DNA of 64,000 bases, taken from contig JALFJX010000027.1 of the NCBI GenBank assembly GCA_022775905.1, forward strand, positions 38,654 through 102,653, written 5' to 3'. A program made the position numbers and the translations under genes. Every line of letters starts with the position of its first letter. The stretch's first letter is position 1. This document shows positions 25,141 to 34,248 of this stretch, in pieces. The notes beneath the pieces are model-generated. The model was not told the origin of the DNA. It did not search any database and saw only the letters and a list, made by a program, of their open reading frames with translations. The DNA comes from Methanobrevibacter sp. (GTDB lineage Archaea; Methanobacteriota; Methanobacteria; Methanobacteriales; Methanobacteriaceae).

Positions 25141-26874
25141 CTATGCCTCAACTTCATCAAAGTCTACTTTTTCACCTAATACTTTAAGTCCGATGTACAT
25201 TACAACTACACCTATAGGAACTGAAATGAACCAAGGGATTCCTAAACCAGCTGGGATGTAACCAATGAAGATTGCTACACATGCAACGAATACTGCATAA
25301 TAGATTTGTGTTTGAACATGATCAATGTGGTTACAACTGGTTCCCATAGAGGATAAAATAGTTGTATCTGAAATTGGAGAACAGTGGTCCCCAAAGATTG
25401 CACCAGTTAATACCCCACTGGTACATACGATAGTAAATGACATGTCACCAGAACTTACTGCCCAAGCTAATGGAATTGCTAAAGGCATTAATATACTCAT
25501 GGTACCATATGCTGTACCTGTTGCAAAGGAAATTAAAGCTCCTAAGATAAAGATTAATGTAGGTACGATGAATTGTGGTAATGTGTTTTTAAGAACACCT
25601 ACTAAGTAAGCAGCAGTTCCAACATCACCGATTACTCCACCTAAAGACCATGCAAGAAGTAAGATTACACCAGTGATAACAATGGTTTTCATACCTCCAA
25701 TCCATTCGGAGATTGCATCTTCAATAGTGAGTATTTTTTCACCAACAGCCATTACAATAGCTACAATAGATGCGAGAAGTGCTGCTTGGAAGAGGGCAAC
25801 AGATGCATCAGATTGAGATAATGCTTGGAAAATACCATCAAATGATAAAGGAGCAGTATTCATTAAAGTAATGAGAGCTTGATCTTCTCCACCTAAAATG
25901 GTTGTGTATCCACTCCAGTAGAATGCAATAAGAGCACCTACAATTAATGTACCGATAGGAATGATTGCATTCCATACGGATAATTTAATTCCTTCAACTG
26001 GTTTAACTTCATCAAAACCAGGAGCACTAGGAACAATGATTTCTTCATCTTCTTTTCTAGCACGTGCTTTTTGTTCTGCTTTTTTCATTGGACCGAATTC
26101 ATATAATGTTATTGCTGAAACAACAATAAAGAGTAAAATGAAAATGTTATAGAATCTGTATGGAATAGTTTGTAAAAAGATACCAAAACCAGTAACGTTA
26201 GTTACACCAACTGATTCAAATCCAGCAGCGATTAAACTGATTTCTAAACCAATCCAAGTTGAAATAATAGCAATACCTGCTACAGGAGCAGCAGTTGCAT
26301 CAACTACAAATGCTAATTTTTCCCTAGATACTTTGAGTTTGTCCATAACTGGTCTCATAATAGGACCAACAATTAAGGAGTTTGCGTAGTCATCAAAGAA
26401 TACACATAATCCTAAAAACCAAGTGAATAATTGAGCTTTTCTTGGAGTATCTGCTCTTTTAGCAAATGATTCTGCAAGAGCTTTTGCCCCACCCATTTTT
26501 GTTACCAATTGGATGATACCTCCAATAAGTAAACATTGAAGGACAATACCAGCGTTCCAAGGATCAGCCATACAGGAGATAATTTGAGAACCCATTTGTA
26601 AAAATGCGTTGATTGCAGTGGAAACAATGTTTAAATCATTTACACATAACATAAATTCTCCTACGAATACACCCATAAACAATGATAAAATTGTTTCTTT
26701 AGTGATGAATGCTAAACCAATAGCAACTAAAGGTGGTAAAAGTGTTAATATACCAAAACGAATTGAATTATCATCATTTGCAGGTGTTTGAGAGATCCAT
26801 AAGGATAAAATGAAAAGAGCTATAATAGATACAGCTGCAATTATTCCTAATTTCATATTATCATTAATATTCAT
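25141..26874 (-). CDS. NhaC-family Na+/H+ antiporter
   Basis: A 577-residue transporter of the NhaC family with about 12-14 TM helices. Family stretches are TKETILSLFMGVFVGE, LFTWFLGLCVFFDDYANSLIVGPIMRP split by a conserved FDDYAN (charged in-membrane residues), AFVVDATAAPVAGIAIISTWIG and GAIFGDHCSPISDTTILSS. It exchanges sodium for protons or an amino acid-like substrate at the membrane. The charged loop KKAEQKARARKEDEE separates the two halves. The substrate is not certain, since this group also contains arginine and other antiporters. Confidence 0.87.
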   Translation of the reverse strand: MNINDNMKLGIIAAVSIIALFILSLWISQTPANDDNSIRFGILTLLPPLVAIGLAFITKETILSLFMGVFVGEFMLCVNDLNIVSTAINAFLQMGSQIISCMADPWNAGIVLQCLLIGGIIQLVTKMGGAKALAESFAKRADTPRKAQLFTWFLGLCVFFDDYANSLIVGPIMRPVMDKLKVSREKLAFVVDATAAPVAGIAIISTWIGLEISLIAAGFESVGVTNVTGFGIFLQTIPYRFYNIFILLFIVVSAITLYEFGPMKKAEQKARARKEDEEIIVPSAPGFDEVKPVEGIKLSVWNAIIPIGTLIVGALIAFYWSGYTTILGGEDQALITLMNTAPLSFDGIFQALSQSDASVALFQAALLASIVAIVMAVGEKILTIEDAISEWIGGMKTIVITGVILLLAWSLGGVIGDVGTAAYLVGVLKNTLPQFIVPTLIFILGALISFATGTAYGTMSILMPLAIPLAWAVSSGDMSFTIVCTSGVLTGAIFGDHCSPISDTTILSSMGTSCNHIDHVQTQIYYAVFVACVAIFIGYIPAGLGIPWFISVPIGVVVMYIGLKVLGEKVDFDEVEA

Positions 26875-27208
26875 TATTACACCATTTTCCTATACATTTA
26901 TTAAAATAAACTAAAAAAGTTAATTTAATACATTATGTTAATGTCAACCATAATTAACTTAAAATGTACATATTTATTTTAGTTTTAATAATATAAAAGA
27001 TTTAACATTTAATTTTGAAAATAATTAAAAATTTTATAAAAAATAGTGAATTTAAACATGATTATTCATAAAAAGGAACAATAATTAAAATATTTTTAAA
27101 TACAATATAAAAAGCAATATTTTTTTAATCAAATTTTAGTAAAATTAAAATTTTTTTAAACAAAATAGAATGTAATGAAGTTTTAATAACTTCATACATT
27201 GATAAAAA
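26875..27208. other. AT-rich intergenic region
   Basis: About 330 bp upstream of the NhaC-like gene and downstream of the SseB-like genes, all on the minus strand. Over 80 percent A+T by eye, with T-rich and A-rich tracts and a likely minus-strand promoter within the 100 bp next to 26874. No RNA gene or ORF stands out. Confidence 0.35.
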
Positions 27209-27487
27209 TTATTCAAGCAATTCCTCTTTTGAGATAATTTTATTTTGAGAATGAATGTCTAAAATGATTCCTGAAAATTCATCATCATTTTTTGCAAGTT
27301 CCCTAAATAAGTCCATTGAGACTTCACAAGGTTTATAATCTACAAGTTCCAAATGTTTAAAACCTTTTTCATATTCATCAATGTTGGAGAATACAATTAT
27401 TTTAAAATCTTCAAGACTTCCTGTAACAAGAAAATCTTTTTCATGATCCTCCCCAATTGCAGGGCAAATAAAATTCAAATTGAACAC
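27209..27487 (-). CDS. SseB-like protein, short paralogue (third of three)
   Basis: A 92-residue protein that keeps only the compact core of the neighbouring paralogues: DFLVTGSLEDFKIIVFSNIDEYEKGFKHLE, quoted as two joined parts DFLVTGSLEDFK and IIVFSNIDEYEKGF, then FSGIILDIHSQNKII near the end. The ending DIHSQN matches NPHSQN in the adjacent gene. Its ATG is immediately next to the stop of that gene. I read it as an SseB-N-domain-like protein without known activity. The three tandem genes are same-strand with spacers of 0-2 bp. Confidence 0.65.
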   Translation of the reverse strand: MFNLNFICPAIGEDHEKDFLVTGSLEDFKIIVFSNIDEYEKGFKHLELVDYKPCEVSMDLFRELAKNDDEFSGIILDIHSQNKIISKEELLE

Positions 27488-27931
27488 CTAAAAACTTGCA
27501 TTTCTATCCATATTGAAGTTTTGTGAATGAGGATTTATTACAAAACCTTGGAAATATTCATCTTCATCAGCTATTTCAGATATGTCTTTTGGAGTGAAAA
27601 CTTTCATTTCCAATTTATCCAAGAACAATTTGGATATTTTTGCGCTTCCAACAGCATATTCTCTAATATCTGTAAAAATAGGAATAATATACTCTTTACT
27701 TTTTTCAGTTAAGGTTAGCTTAACTGGCTTTTCAGCTTCATCCACTAATGTAAAATAGATTTCCTCAGGAAATGCTTTTTTGATATTTTTTTTAATAGCT
27801 TCAAGTTCAAGAGCATCTTCGCTCTTGAGCTTTTTTGCCATGTCAGCATATATTTGAATATACTCTTTTAGTTGGCTTTTTGAAGCTTTAACATTATTTT
27901 TTTGATAATCTTCATAATCTTTAAGATTCAT
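27488..27931 (-). CDS. SseB-like protein (second of three)
   Basis: A 147-residue protein. After a helical N-terminus (YADMAKKLKSEDALELEAI) comes the SseB-like core: EIYFTLVDEAEKPV, then KEYIIPIFTDIREYAVGSAK, and FQGFVINPHSQNFNM at the end. The phrase IPIFTD followed by an acidic helix and a late F-x-G-x-x-x-N strand recurs in all paralogues here. SseB-type domains occur in secretion enhancers and in many uncharacterised proteins. No enzymatic motif is seen. It forms a tight operon with its neighbours. Confidence 0.7.
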   Translation of the reverse strand: MNLKDYEDYQKNNVKASKSQLKEYIQIYADMAKKLKSEDALELEAIKKNIKKAFPEEIYFTLVDEAEKPVKLTLTEKSKEYIIPIFTDIREYAVGSAKISKLFLDKLEMKVFTPKDISEIADEDEYFQGFVINPHSQNFNMDRNASF

Positions 27932-27933
27932 AT

Positions 27934-28422
27934 CTATTCACAACATTCGTGAACATCTTCGCCGCCGATTACAAAGTCCCATTGTGGTGCGTTAATAGCA
28001 AGTCCAATGAATTCTTCATCTTCAGCATAATCAGCAACAATTTCATTACCGATTTTTTTATCACATACAAATTCATTTTCTTCAAATTGTTCTTTAAATA
28101 CTTCAATAGCTTTGTTTGCTTCTTCCTCATCAGTGAATACAGGAATAACAAATTCTTCTGCTTCATCTTCTTCATCACTGATAATTAATGCAACGATTTC
28201 TTTTTCTTCACTGTTAGCGTTGGATACTATGATAAATTCTTCATCAAATACACTGTGTTCGATGTCATGATAGATTTCACCTAATTCTTCGATTTGTTCT
28301 TTGTTTTCTTCTTCGAAGGATTCAGGAATTTCTTCATTTTCATCTAATACTGCTTCGATTTTTTCGTTTAAGTCATCGTCAAGTTCAATAAATTTTTTAA
28401 CTAATTCTTTAAGTTCGCTCAT
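27934..28422 (-). CDS. Acidic SseB-like protein (first of three)
   Basis: A 162-residue, strongly acidic protein. A helical, Glu-rich N-terminal half (VLDENEEIPESFEEENKEQ) precedes the SseB-like core: EEFIIVSNANSEEKEIVALI, EFVIPVFTDEEEANKAIEVF and EFIGLAINAPQWDFVIGG. It ends in HECCE, with a vicinal Cys pair absent from the paralogues. GGTGAT lies a few bases before the ATG. It leads the three-gene cluster, and an inverted repeat lies about 115 bp upstream. Function unknown. Confidence 0.7.
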   Translation of the reverse strand: MSELKELVKKFIELDDDLNEKIEAVLDENEEIPESFEEENKEQIEELGEIYHDIEHSVFDEEFIIVSNANSEEKEIVALIISDEEDEAEEFVIPVFTDEEEANKAIEVFKEQFEENEFVCDKKIGNEIVADYAEDEEFIGLAINAPQWDFVIGGEDVHECCE

Positions 28423-28535
28423 TTTATCACCGTAATATAATAATCATTAAAATAAGTTTTTTTAAAACAAATGAACATTCTCTTCCTAAACACCACTAAA
28501 GGAATGCAAACGAATGCTCATTTCAACCATCACCA

Positions 28536-28577
28536 TTGTTCATATTATAAAAAAATAGTATATAACAATATGAACAA
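28536..28577. promoter_or_regulatory. 11-bp inverted repeat flanking a TATA-like tract
   Basis: TTGTTCATATT at 28536-28546 is exactly mirrored by AATATGAACAA at 28567-28577. The 20-bp loop is A/T only apart from single G and C bases and contains TAGTATATAA-like sequence. On the minus strand this puts a TATA box between two operator arms, about 115-155 bp before the SseB-like operon start. It may be a repressor or activator site, or a stem at the end of the downstream minus-strand mRNA. Perfect 11-bp arms are unlikely by chance, even in AT-rich DNA. Confidence 0.5.
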
Positions 28578-28614
28578 TAATATTTTTATTTTCAACCTAT
28601 ATAAAGGTTAAGGT

Positions 28615-29565
28615 TCAAAATTCGCTTTCAATAGCTTTTATTAAGTTATAGATAATTTTATTTGTACTAACATCAATATTGTTTTTCTCACCTAGTTGGA
28701 TAACTTTACCAGTCAGTGAATCAATTTCTGTTTTTATTTTCCTTTGAATATCCTGATGTGTTGATGAATAATGATTATAAGTATCGGGAACAAGTTTAGA
28801 GTAGAAAATATCCTTATATTCATCGGAATTATTCCAAAGAGTAGAATAACTTGATGCTTTTATTACATTGAAAATCTCATCAATCAAATTATTCATTATT
28901 TCAAGAGTGTATTCATTTTCAGTTAGTTTACCATAATTGACATCAAGAACTGCACCCAATGGATTTAATGTGCAATTGTAAAGCATTTTAGCCCAAAGAT
29001 ATTTATCAATTTCATCTGTAAGTTCACATTTAATTCCTGATGCAGTTATCATATCTGCTATTATCTGCAGTTCTTTTGGATCCTCTTTTTGAAGTGATCC
29101 AATAAGTATAGGTTCAGTGTATACAGTTACTTCACTAATATACTTTTTAGGTCTTGTAAAACCAGTGATGACTCTTGCTGAGAATACATATTTCTTATCA
29201 AAAAATCTTAAATACGGTTCATCATTTCCAAATCCATTCTGGAAAATTATAATTTTGGAATTTTCTTTTAGAATATCTCTGTTTTCACTTAATTTTTGTG
29301 AAATATCATCGTTAGCAGTTGTTTTTGTTGCAATGAATACATAATCAATTGTATTCTTAGGAATTTTAGAGTAATCTTCATATACATTCACTTCATCTTT
29401 TGAAAATGAGTAATTTGTAAAAAGCCCTGTTCTTCTTATCCCATTTGTTTGAATTTCACAAGCTGTTTTGCCTCTTGCAAAAATTGAAACATTCACTCCC
29501 TGTGACAACATTGATGCTGCAAGACCAATTCCTACAGCCCCTGAACCTATTACTAGAATATTCAT
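28615..29565 (-). CDS. panE: Ketopantoate reductase family (2-dehydropantoate 2-reductase)
   Basis: A 316-residue NADPH-dependent reductase: Rossmann loop ILVIGSGAVGIGLAASM, then VFIATKTTAND, FQNGFGND and the conserved catalytic-region DKYLWAKMLYNCTLNPLGAV (Lys, Asn). The C-terminal domain has DIQRKIKTEIDSLTGKVIQLGE, with the Glu/Asp-Asn-like end motif of the family. PanE makes pantoate for CoA. The pantoate kinase gene is elsewhere in this window (56237-57079). Members of this family also act on other 2-oxo acids, so the gene symbol is moderately sure. Confidence 0.78.
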   Translation of the reverse strand: MNILVIGSGAVGIGLAASMLSQGVNVSIFARGKTACEIQTNGIRRTGLFTNYSFSKDEVNVYEDYSKIPKNTIDYVFIATKTTANDDISQKLSENRDILKENSKIIIFQNGFGNDEPYLRFFDKKYVFSARVITGFTRPKKYISEVTVYTEPILIGSLQKEDPKELQIIADMITASGIKCELTDEIDKYLWAKMLYNCTLNPLGAVLDVNYGKLTENEYTLEIMNNLIDEIFNVIKASSYSTLWNNSDEYKDIFYSKLVPDTYNHYSSTHQDIQRKIKTEIDSLTGKVIQLGEKNNIDVSTNKIIYNLIKAIESEF

Positions 29566-29616
29566 TTTAAAAATCCCTTGATATTAATAAAAAATTATAG
29601 ATGTAAAATAATACAT

Positions 29617-32600
29617 CTATTTTGCGGTAAGTTTAACTTTTTTAGTTACTGCATAATAATAGTTGCTACCAGCATAACTAACATCAACAGTGTAAATACC
29701 TCTTTTAACCAAGTTAGTAATCTTAAATGTAGCGATACCTTTACTGTTAGTATATGCTGTGTAAGTTACCCCATATGCTTTTACAGTAATTTTTGTATTT
29801 TTCATAACTTTATAGTTCTCATTTTTTAAAGTAACAGTGTATACTTTAGTCTTAGTAGACAATTTGAATGTTTTTGCATAAGCATACATTTTTGGAGATC
29901 CTTTAGAGTATATATAAACTGATTTGGATACCTTATTGTAATAGCTGGAACCAGCATATGTAATAACTGCAGTAAATTTTCCTTTTGAAGTCAATTTTGT
30001 AATTTTGAATGTGGCTACACCATTTGAGTTTGTTGTACCATAATAATATCTTCCGTTTACTTTCAAAGTAACTTTTTTACTTTTCATCACTGAACCTTTT
30101 TTATCTTTTAAAGTGATATAGAAATATTTAGTGTATGTTTTTACATTGAAAGTTTTTGAGCTTGCAGTAATTGAAGGGGTTGCTTTAACAACCGTAATTT
30201 TAACAATTTTTTGTGGTGCTGCATTATAATAGCTGCTATCACCTTTATAAATCATAGTTACAGTGTATGTTTTAAGAGACCAACCATTAGTAGAAATTTT
30301 AATTTTACCATTACTGTCAGTTGTATAAGTCTGTGTGGTTTTACCAGTAATTGAAACAGTTACTTTAGCATTTTTAACTGCTCTTCCAGCACCATCTTTT
30401 AAAGTAATGTACAAATAGGTATTACTGTTATATTGAGCAGACATTGAACTGGCATCTATACTTGTAGACAATTTGTTAATTGATATTTTAGCTGTAACAG
30501 ATGAGATTTTATAAGAAGAATCCCTAACACTGAAAACAACATCATAAGATCCAGGATTTAAATTTAAAGTCAAATAGCTGCCTGATGAAAGGGTAGTGCT
30601 TTTGACTAATTTGCCACTTTGATAAATATTAACATCAATTGGAACACCTATTTCATAACCATTAAGATTGCTGAAACTGACTAAAACTTTATCACCATAA
30701 TTATAGCTAGTTGATTTAACTGCACTGATAGTAGGATTTAAAATTACAGTATTGTAGTAATCCACACCTCCATCAGAAACTACAATCGCATTATGAATAA
30801 TTCCATTGTAAGCTATTGAACCACCATTAGTTGCATGGTTATTTATGAAAGTACAGTTTATAGCTGTTCCCTCATACATGGCTCCACCGTTTCCAGATGC
30901 AGTATTTAAAATGAAAGTAGATTTTTCTGCATCAACACTGTAAATAGCACCACCATTATTGACAGCATAGTTATTTATAAAAGTACAGTTAGTAGCAGAA
31001 CCCCCATACATTGCACCACCATCAACACTAGCAGAGTTATTAATAAAAGTGGAATCTGTTGCATCAATCCAACTAATAGCTCCAGCAATTGTACTTGCAT
31101 AGTTATTGATGAATGTGCAATTTTGTATTGATCCAAAACCTGAAATAGCACCGGAATCACCTGCAGAATTGTTTATGAAAGTACAATCTTTAATAAATTC
31201 ACCCATGAGCATTATTGCACCTCCCCATGAAGCATAGTTATGGATGAAAGTACAGTTTAAAGCGGAAGTCATATCTATCGCACCAGCACTATTTGAAGCA
31301 GAATTATAATAGAATATACAATTTTCAGCAACACCATTAGTCATTGCACCGGCACTTCCAGTTGCATAATTGTTATTGAATGTGCAGTTTATAGCATCAA
31401 CATCATCAATAGCTCCACCATAATCAGCAGTGTTACCAATAAATGTGCAGTTGATTACTTTTGATTTACCTGTTTTTGGAATATTTGTTCCAGAAGGTTT
31501 ACCGTTAATTGCACCTGCCCAACCAGATATTCTACCATTAATAAAAACAACATCATGGAATATTACTGTACTGTTTATTAAATTAAATATACGGGAGAAA
31601 TAATCACCATTAATTGTAAATCCATTACCATAGATGTTTAAAACACGATTGGTAATGTTGATACCACCTTCAAATTTGGAATCTCGAACGAAATTAAAAG
31701 TATAATTTGAAGTTAAATAAATATTTGCATTGGAATTTCCATTGATAATTTTATTTAAATCTGAAAATGTTTTCATATTTTCAGAATCAAAATATACAAC
31801 ATTATCAATTGCATTATCCCCATTATTGCCAAATATAGAATTATCTGAAACTTTTGCATTTGAAACTGCACTACCAGTACTAGCGGAATTATTATTGAAA
31901 GTACAATTGATTACTTCCATACCATATACTGCTCCACCATTATATGCATTATTTTCTTCAAACAATGAATTTCCAACAAATGAATTATAAGCAGCTCCAC
32001 CAAAATTGTCTGCAGTATTCATAGTAAATGTACAATCAATTGCAGTTGCACTGCTAATAGCTCCACCATTATCTGCTGAATTATCATTGAAAGTACAGTT
32101 AGTTGCAGAACCATCAAACATTGCTCCACCATTTTCAGTAGCATGATTATTTACAAAGATGGAATTTACAACATTAGATTCATATGTTGCACCACCTGAT
32201 TTAGCTGAGTTACTGTTAAAAGTACAGTTATCTGCTGAACCTTGATAAATAGCACCACCATTTCCAGTTGCATGATTGTTGATGAAAGTACAATTAATTG
32301 CATTACCACTGTTAATAGCTGCACCATCTGTACCTGCAGAGTTACTGTCAAAAATACAATTACGAGCAGTACCACCGACCATTGTACCACTATATTTTGC
32401 GGAATTTTCAGTAAATATACAATTAGTTGCATCACCGTCGGAAATAGCACTACCATCATGTGCATAATTGCCTGTGAAAGTACAGTCAATTGCAGAACCT
32501 CCAAACATAGCTCCACCAAATGAACCTGCAGAATTTTTAATAAATGTACAGTTTATTGCAGTGCAACTTCCATATACACCATCATAATTTTCATCATAAA

Positions 32601-33069
32601 GGTCGCATTTAATAGTTGCACCCATGTCATCATAACGATCACAGTTTGTTGTTGAAGCATTTACAAATATAATATCTTTAAATACAACTTTGGTTGCAGT
32701 AACTGAAAATATACGGGCAGATTTACTTGCATCAATTGTATGTCCATTACCATATATAGTTACTTGACGGTCAATTACTATTCCTGAAACAAATGCTGTA
32801 TCTGAATCACTATTGAAAGTATAATCGGAATCCAAATAAATATTAGAATTACTGTTACCATTAATCGCTTTATTTAGATCAGAGAAGGTCTTTGAACTGC
32901 TAGTCTCTAATTTGGTAAAATTTCCACTATCCAAATCTGCGTTAACAATATCATTAGCATCATCCACACTAACAATATCATTTGCAATATCATCACTAGC
33001 ACTGACTGTAGATACAGCCAACAAAATTATACTAAATATTGACAAAATAATTAATTTTTTGTTTAGCAA
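29617..33069 (-). CDS. Adhesin-like protein, beta-helix plus Ig-like repeats
   Basis: A 1150-residue secreted protein of the adhesin-like class abundant in Methanobrevibacter. Order: signal peptide (KKLIILSIFSIILLAVSTVSA), a short linker, then about 700 residues of parallel beta-helix repeats with the recurring phrase NCTFxxNxAxxxGGA, and finally about four Ig-like repeats of the type LKDKKGSVMKSKKVTLKV and SNGVATFKITKL, ending VKLTAK. It starts at TTG (33067-33069), with GGAGG 7 bases upstream and no ATG nearby in frame. It probably sits on the cell surface and binds host or partner-cell glycans. The binding target is unknown. No C-terminal membrane anchor is seen. Confidence 0.92.
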   Translation of the reverse strand: MLNKKLIILSIFSIILLAVSTVSASDDIANDIVSVDDANDIVNADLDSGNFTKLETSSSKTFSDLNKAINGNSNSNIYLDSDYTFNSDSDTAFVSGIVIDRQVTIYGNGHTIDASKSARIFSVTATKVVFKDIIFVNASTTNCDRYDDMGATIKCDLYDENYDGVYGSCTAINCTFIKNSAGSFGGAMFGGSAIDCTFTGNYAHDGSAISDGDATNCIFTENSAKYSGTMVGGTARNCIFDSNSAGTDGAAINSGNAINCTFINNHATGNGGAIYQGSADNCTFNSNSAKSGGATYESNVVNSIFVNNHATENGGAMFDGSATNCTFNDNSADNGGAISSATAIDCTFTMNTADNFGGAAYNSFVGNSLFEENNAYNGGAVYGMEVINCTFNNNSASTGSAVSNAKVSDNSIFGNNGDNAIDNVVYFDSENMKTFSDLNKIINGNSNANIYLTSNYTFNFVRDSKFEGGINITNRVLNIYGNGFTINGDYFSRIFNLINSTVIFHDVVFINGRISGWAGAINGKPSGTNIPKTGKSKVINCTFIGNTADYGGAIDDVDAINCTFNNNYATGSAGAMTNGVAENCIFYYNSASNSAGAIDMTSALNCTFIHNYASWGGAIMLMGEFIKDCTFINNSAGDSGAISGFGSIQNCTFINNYASTIAGAISWIDATDSTFINNSASVDGGAMYGGSATNCTFINNYAVNNGGAIYSVDAEKSTFILNTASGNGGAMYEGTAINCTFINNHATNGGSIAYNGIIHNAIVVSDGGVDYYNTVILNPTISAVKSTSYNYGDKVLVSFSNLNGYEIGVPIDVNIYQSGKLVKSTTLSSGSYLTLNLNPGSYDVVFSVRDSSYKISSVTAKISINKLSTSIDASSMSAQYNSNTYLYITLKDGAGRAVKNAKVTVSITGKTTQTYTTDSNGKIKISTNGWSLKTYTVTMIYKGDSSYYNAAPQKIVKITVVKATPSITASSKTFNVKTYTKYFYITLKDKKGSVMKSKKVTLKVNGRYYYGTTNSNGVATFKITKLTSKGKFTAVITYAGSSYYNKVSKSVYIYSKGSPKMYAYAKTFKLSTKTKVYTVTLKNENYKVMKNTKITVKAYGVTYTAYTNSKGIATFKITNLVKRGIYTVDVSYAGSNYYYAVTKKVKLTAK

Positions 33070-33325
33070 ATTTTTCCCTCCTCTATTAATAGTATGTTAT
33101 ATTTATATTAAACAATAATATATAATATTTACTTAAAATTATCAAAAAATACAAAAAATTAATAAAAAATTTAATTTGAATAAATAAAATTACATCATAT
33201 AATTTACAAGAAACATGATTAATTTTAAATTAAATTGAACATCTGTTTAATGAAGACATTATTAAAAAAAAGAATTATGGAAATTTAAAACTAAAAAATA
33301 ACTGATTTTAACCTATACTACAAAA
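33070..33325. promoter_or_regulatory. Upstream region of the adhesin-like gene
   Basis: About 255 bp of A/T-rich DNA. A minus-strand TATA-like stretch (TATATTATTGTTTAATATAA by complement) lies about 35-55 bp before the TTG start. No palindromic operator is clear. It also holds the 3' flank of the winged-helix gene. Confidence 0.35.
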
Positions 33326-33580
33326 TTATTTTTCATTAATATTATCCAATACCATTAAACCACAATTAGTGAGCCTGTATAATCGTCCGCAGCGCATTTC
33401 TGGATTAATTAGTTCAATCAATCCATGTTCACGCAATTGCCTTAATGTTCTGCTGATATGATTATTCAATACATTACTTTGCTTTGCAATTTGAGACGGC
33501 ATTTTTACATCATTTCCAATAGCATTTAGTACACGAACACGATAAGATGATCTTAAAACATATTTTACTAAATTATCCAT
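33326..33580 (-). CDS. Small winged-helix regulator A
   Basis: An 84-residue protein. LRSSYRVRVLNAIGNDVKMP opens a winged helix: QIAKQSNVLNNHISRTLRQL is the helix-turn-helix, and LREHGLIELINPEMRCGRLY is the wing. The start at 33578-33580 is preferred because GAGGT lies 7-8 bases upstream. An upstream ATG in frame overlaps that site. It is divergent from a second, similar regulator at 33710 and reads toward the adhesin-like gene on the same strand. That suggests, but does not prove, control of surface-protein expression. Confidence 0.78.
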   Translation of the reverse strand: MDNLVKYVLRSSYRVRVLNAIGNDVKMPSQIAKQSNVLNNHISRTLRQLREHGLIELINPEMRCGRLYRLTNCGLMVLDNINEK

Positions 33581-33709
33581 AATACACCTCATTTAGATAT
33601 ATATTTAAAAAAACAAACGATAAGTGTAATATATAGTTGTTATTAGTGTACTATTTATGAATAATACAATATATATCAATGCCTTTAAAGTAGAACAAAA
33701 CTATAGTAT

Positions 33710-33994
33710 ATGTGTAGTAATGAAGAATTATTGGAAAAAATAGCATTCGTTCAAGGATCAGGACATAGGACAAATATTGTTTTATATATGAAATATGACT
33801 TATACACACCAACACAAATAGGAGAAGCAATAGGCATTCGTACAAATCACGTAAGCAATTTATTATCTCAATTAAAAAAGAAGAATATTGTTTACTGTGC
33901 AACACCTAACATTCACAAAGGAAAACTTTATTCATTAACAGACGAAGGTAAGAAAGTTTTTGAATATATATCTTCAAAACAAAATAAACAATAA
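33710..33994 (+). CDS. Small winged-helix regulator B
   Basis: A 94-residue winged-helix protein with the same plan as its divergent neighbour: SGHRTNIVLYMKYDLYTPTQ, then IGEAIGIRTNHVSNLLSQLK as the helix-turn-helix, KKNIVYCATPNIHKGKLYSL as wing and TDEGKKVFEYI at the end. Both have an R-x-x-x-x-x-Y/L first helix and TxxGxxV last helix, so they are distant paralogues. The 129-bp space between them must hold both promoters, which makes cross-control likely. Confidence 0.78.
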   Translation: MCSNEELLEKIAFVQGSGHRTNIVLYMKYDLYTPTQIGEAIGIRTNHVSNLLSQLKKKNIVYCATPNIHKGKLYSLTDEGKKVFEYISSKQNKQ

Positions 33995-34248
33995 TATCCT
34001 TTAATTAACTCAAATTCTATTTTTATCACTGATTCTGTAATAAATTTTAAAAAGATGTGAAAAATAACCCTATTGTAAAAATAAACCAAAAAAACAAATA
34101 AGGTCATTAATCACATCAGATTTGTCATACGTTTTTGCTTTTATTTGAAAAATCTTTTTTATTCAAAAAGAATTACTACAAATAAAAAAGGCATATATCC
34201 CACCCACCCAACCAAAATTATGAAATAGTTTCCACTATAATCATATAA
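33995..34248. other. Intergenic spacer, convergent
   Basis: A spacer between convergent genes. It contains the locally C-rich CCCACCCACCCAACC at about 34199-34213, unusual for this AT-rich context, and inverted segments around AAAAAGATG. No gene was found. The C-rich element lies just after the minus-strand stop at 34249 and could be part of the 3' untranslated region. Confidence 0.3.

Noticed and set aside
29600..33000. Regularly spaced short repeats that could look like a CRISPR array
   Set aside because: They are codon-level repeats of the beta-helix phrase NCTFxxNxAxxxGGA in one long open frame, with variable spacing and sequence.
33651..33905. Minus-strand open frame over the winged-helix gene B
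   Set aside because: It has no ribosome site or recognisable domain, and is antisense to a protein with clear helix-turn-helix features.
34199..34213. C-rich CCCACCCACCC run as a quadruplex element
   Set aside because: Only three short C-runs are present, fewer than the four needed, and there is no supporting context.
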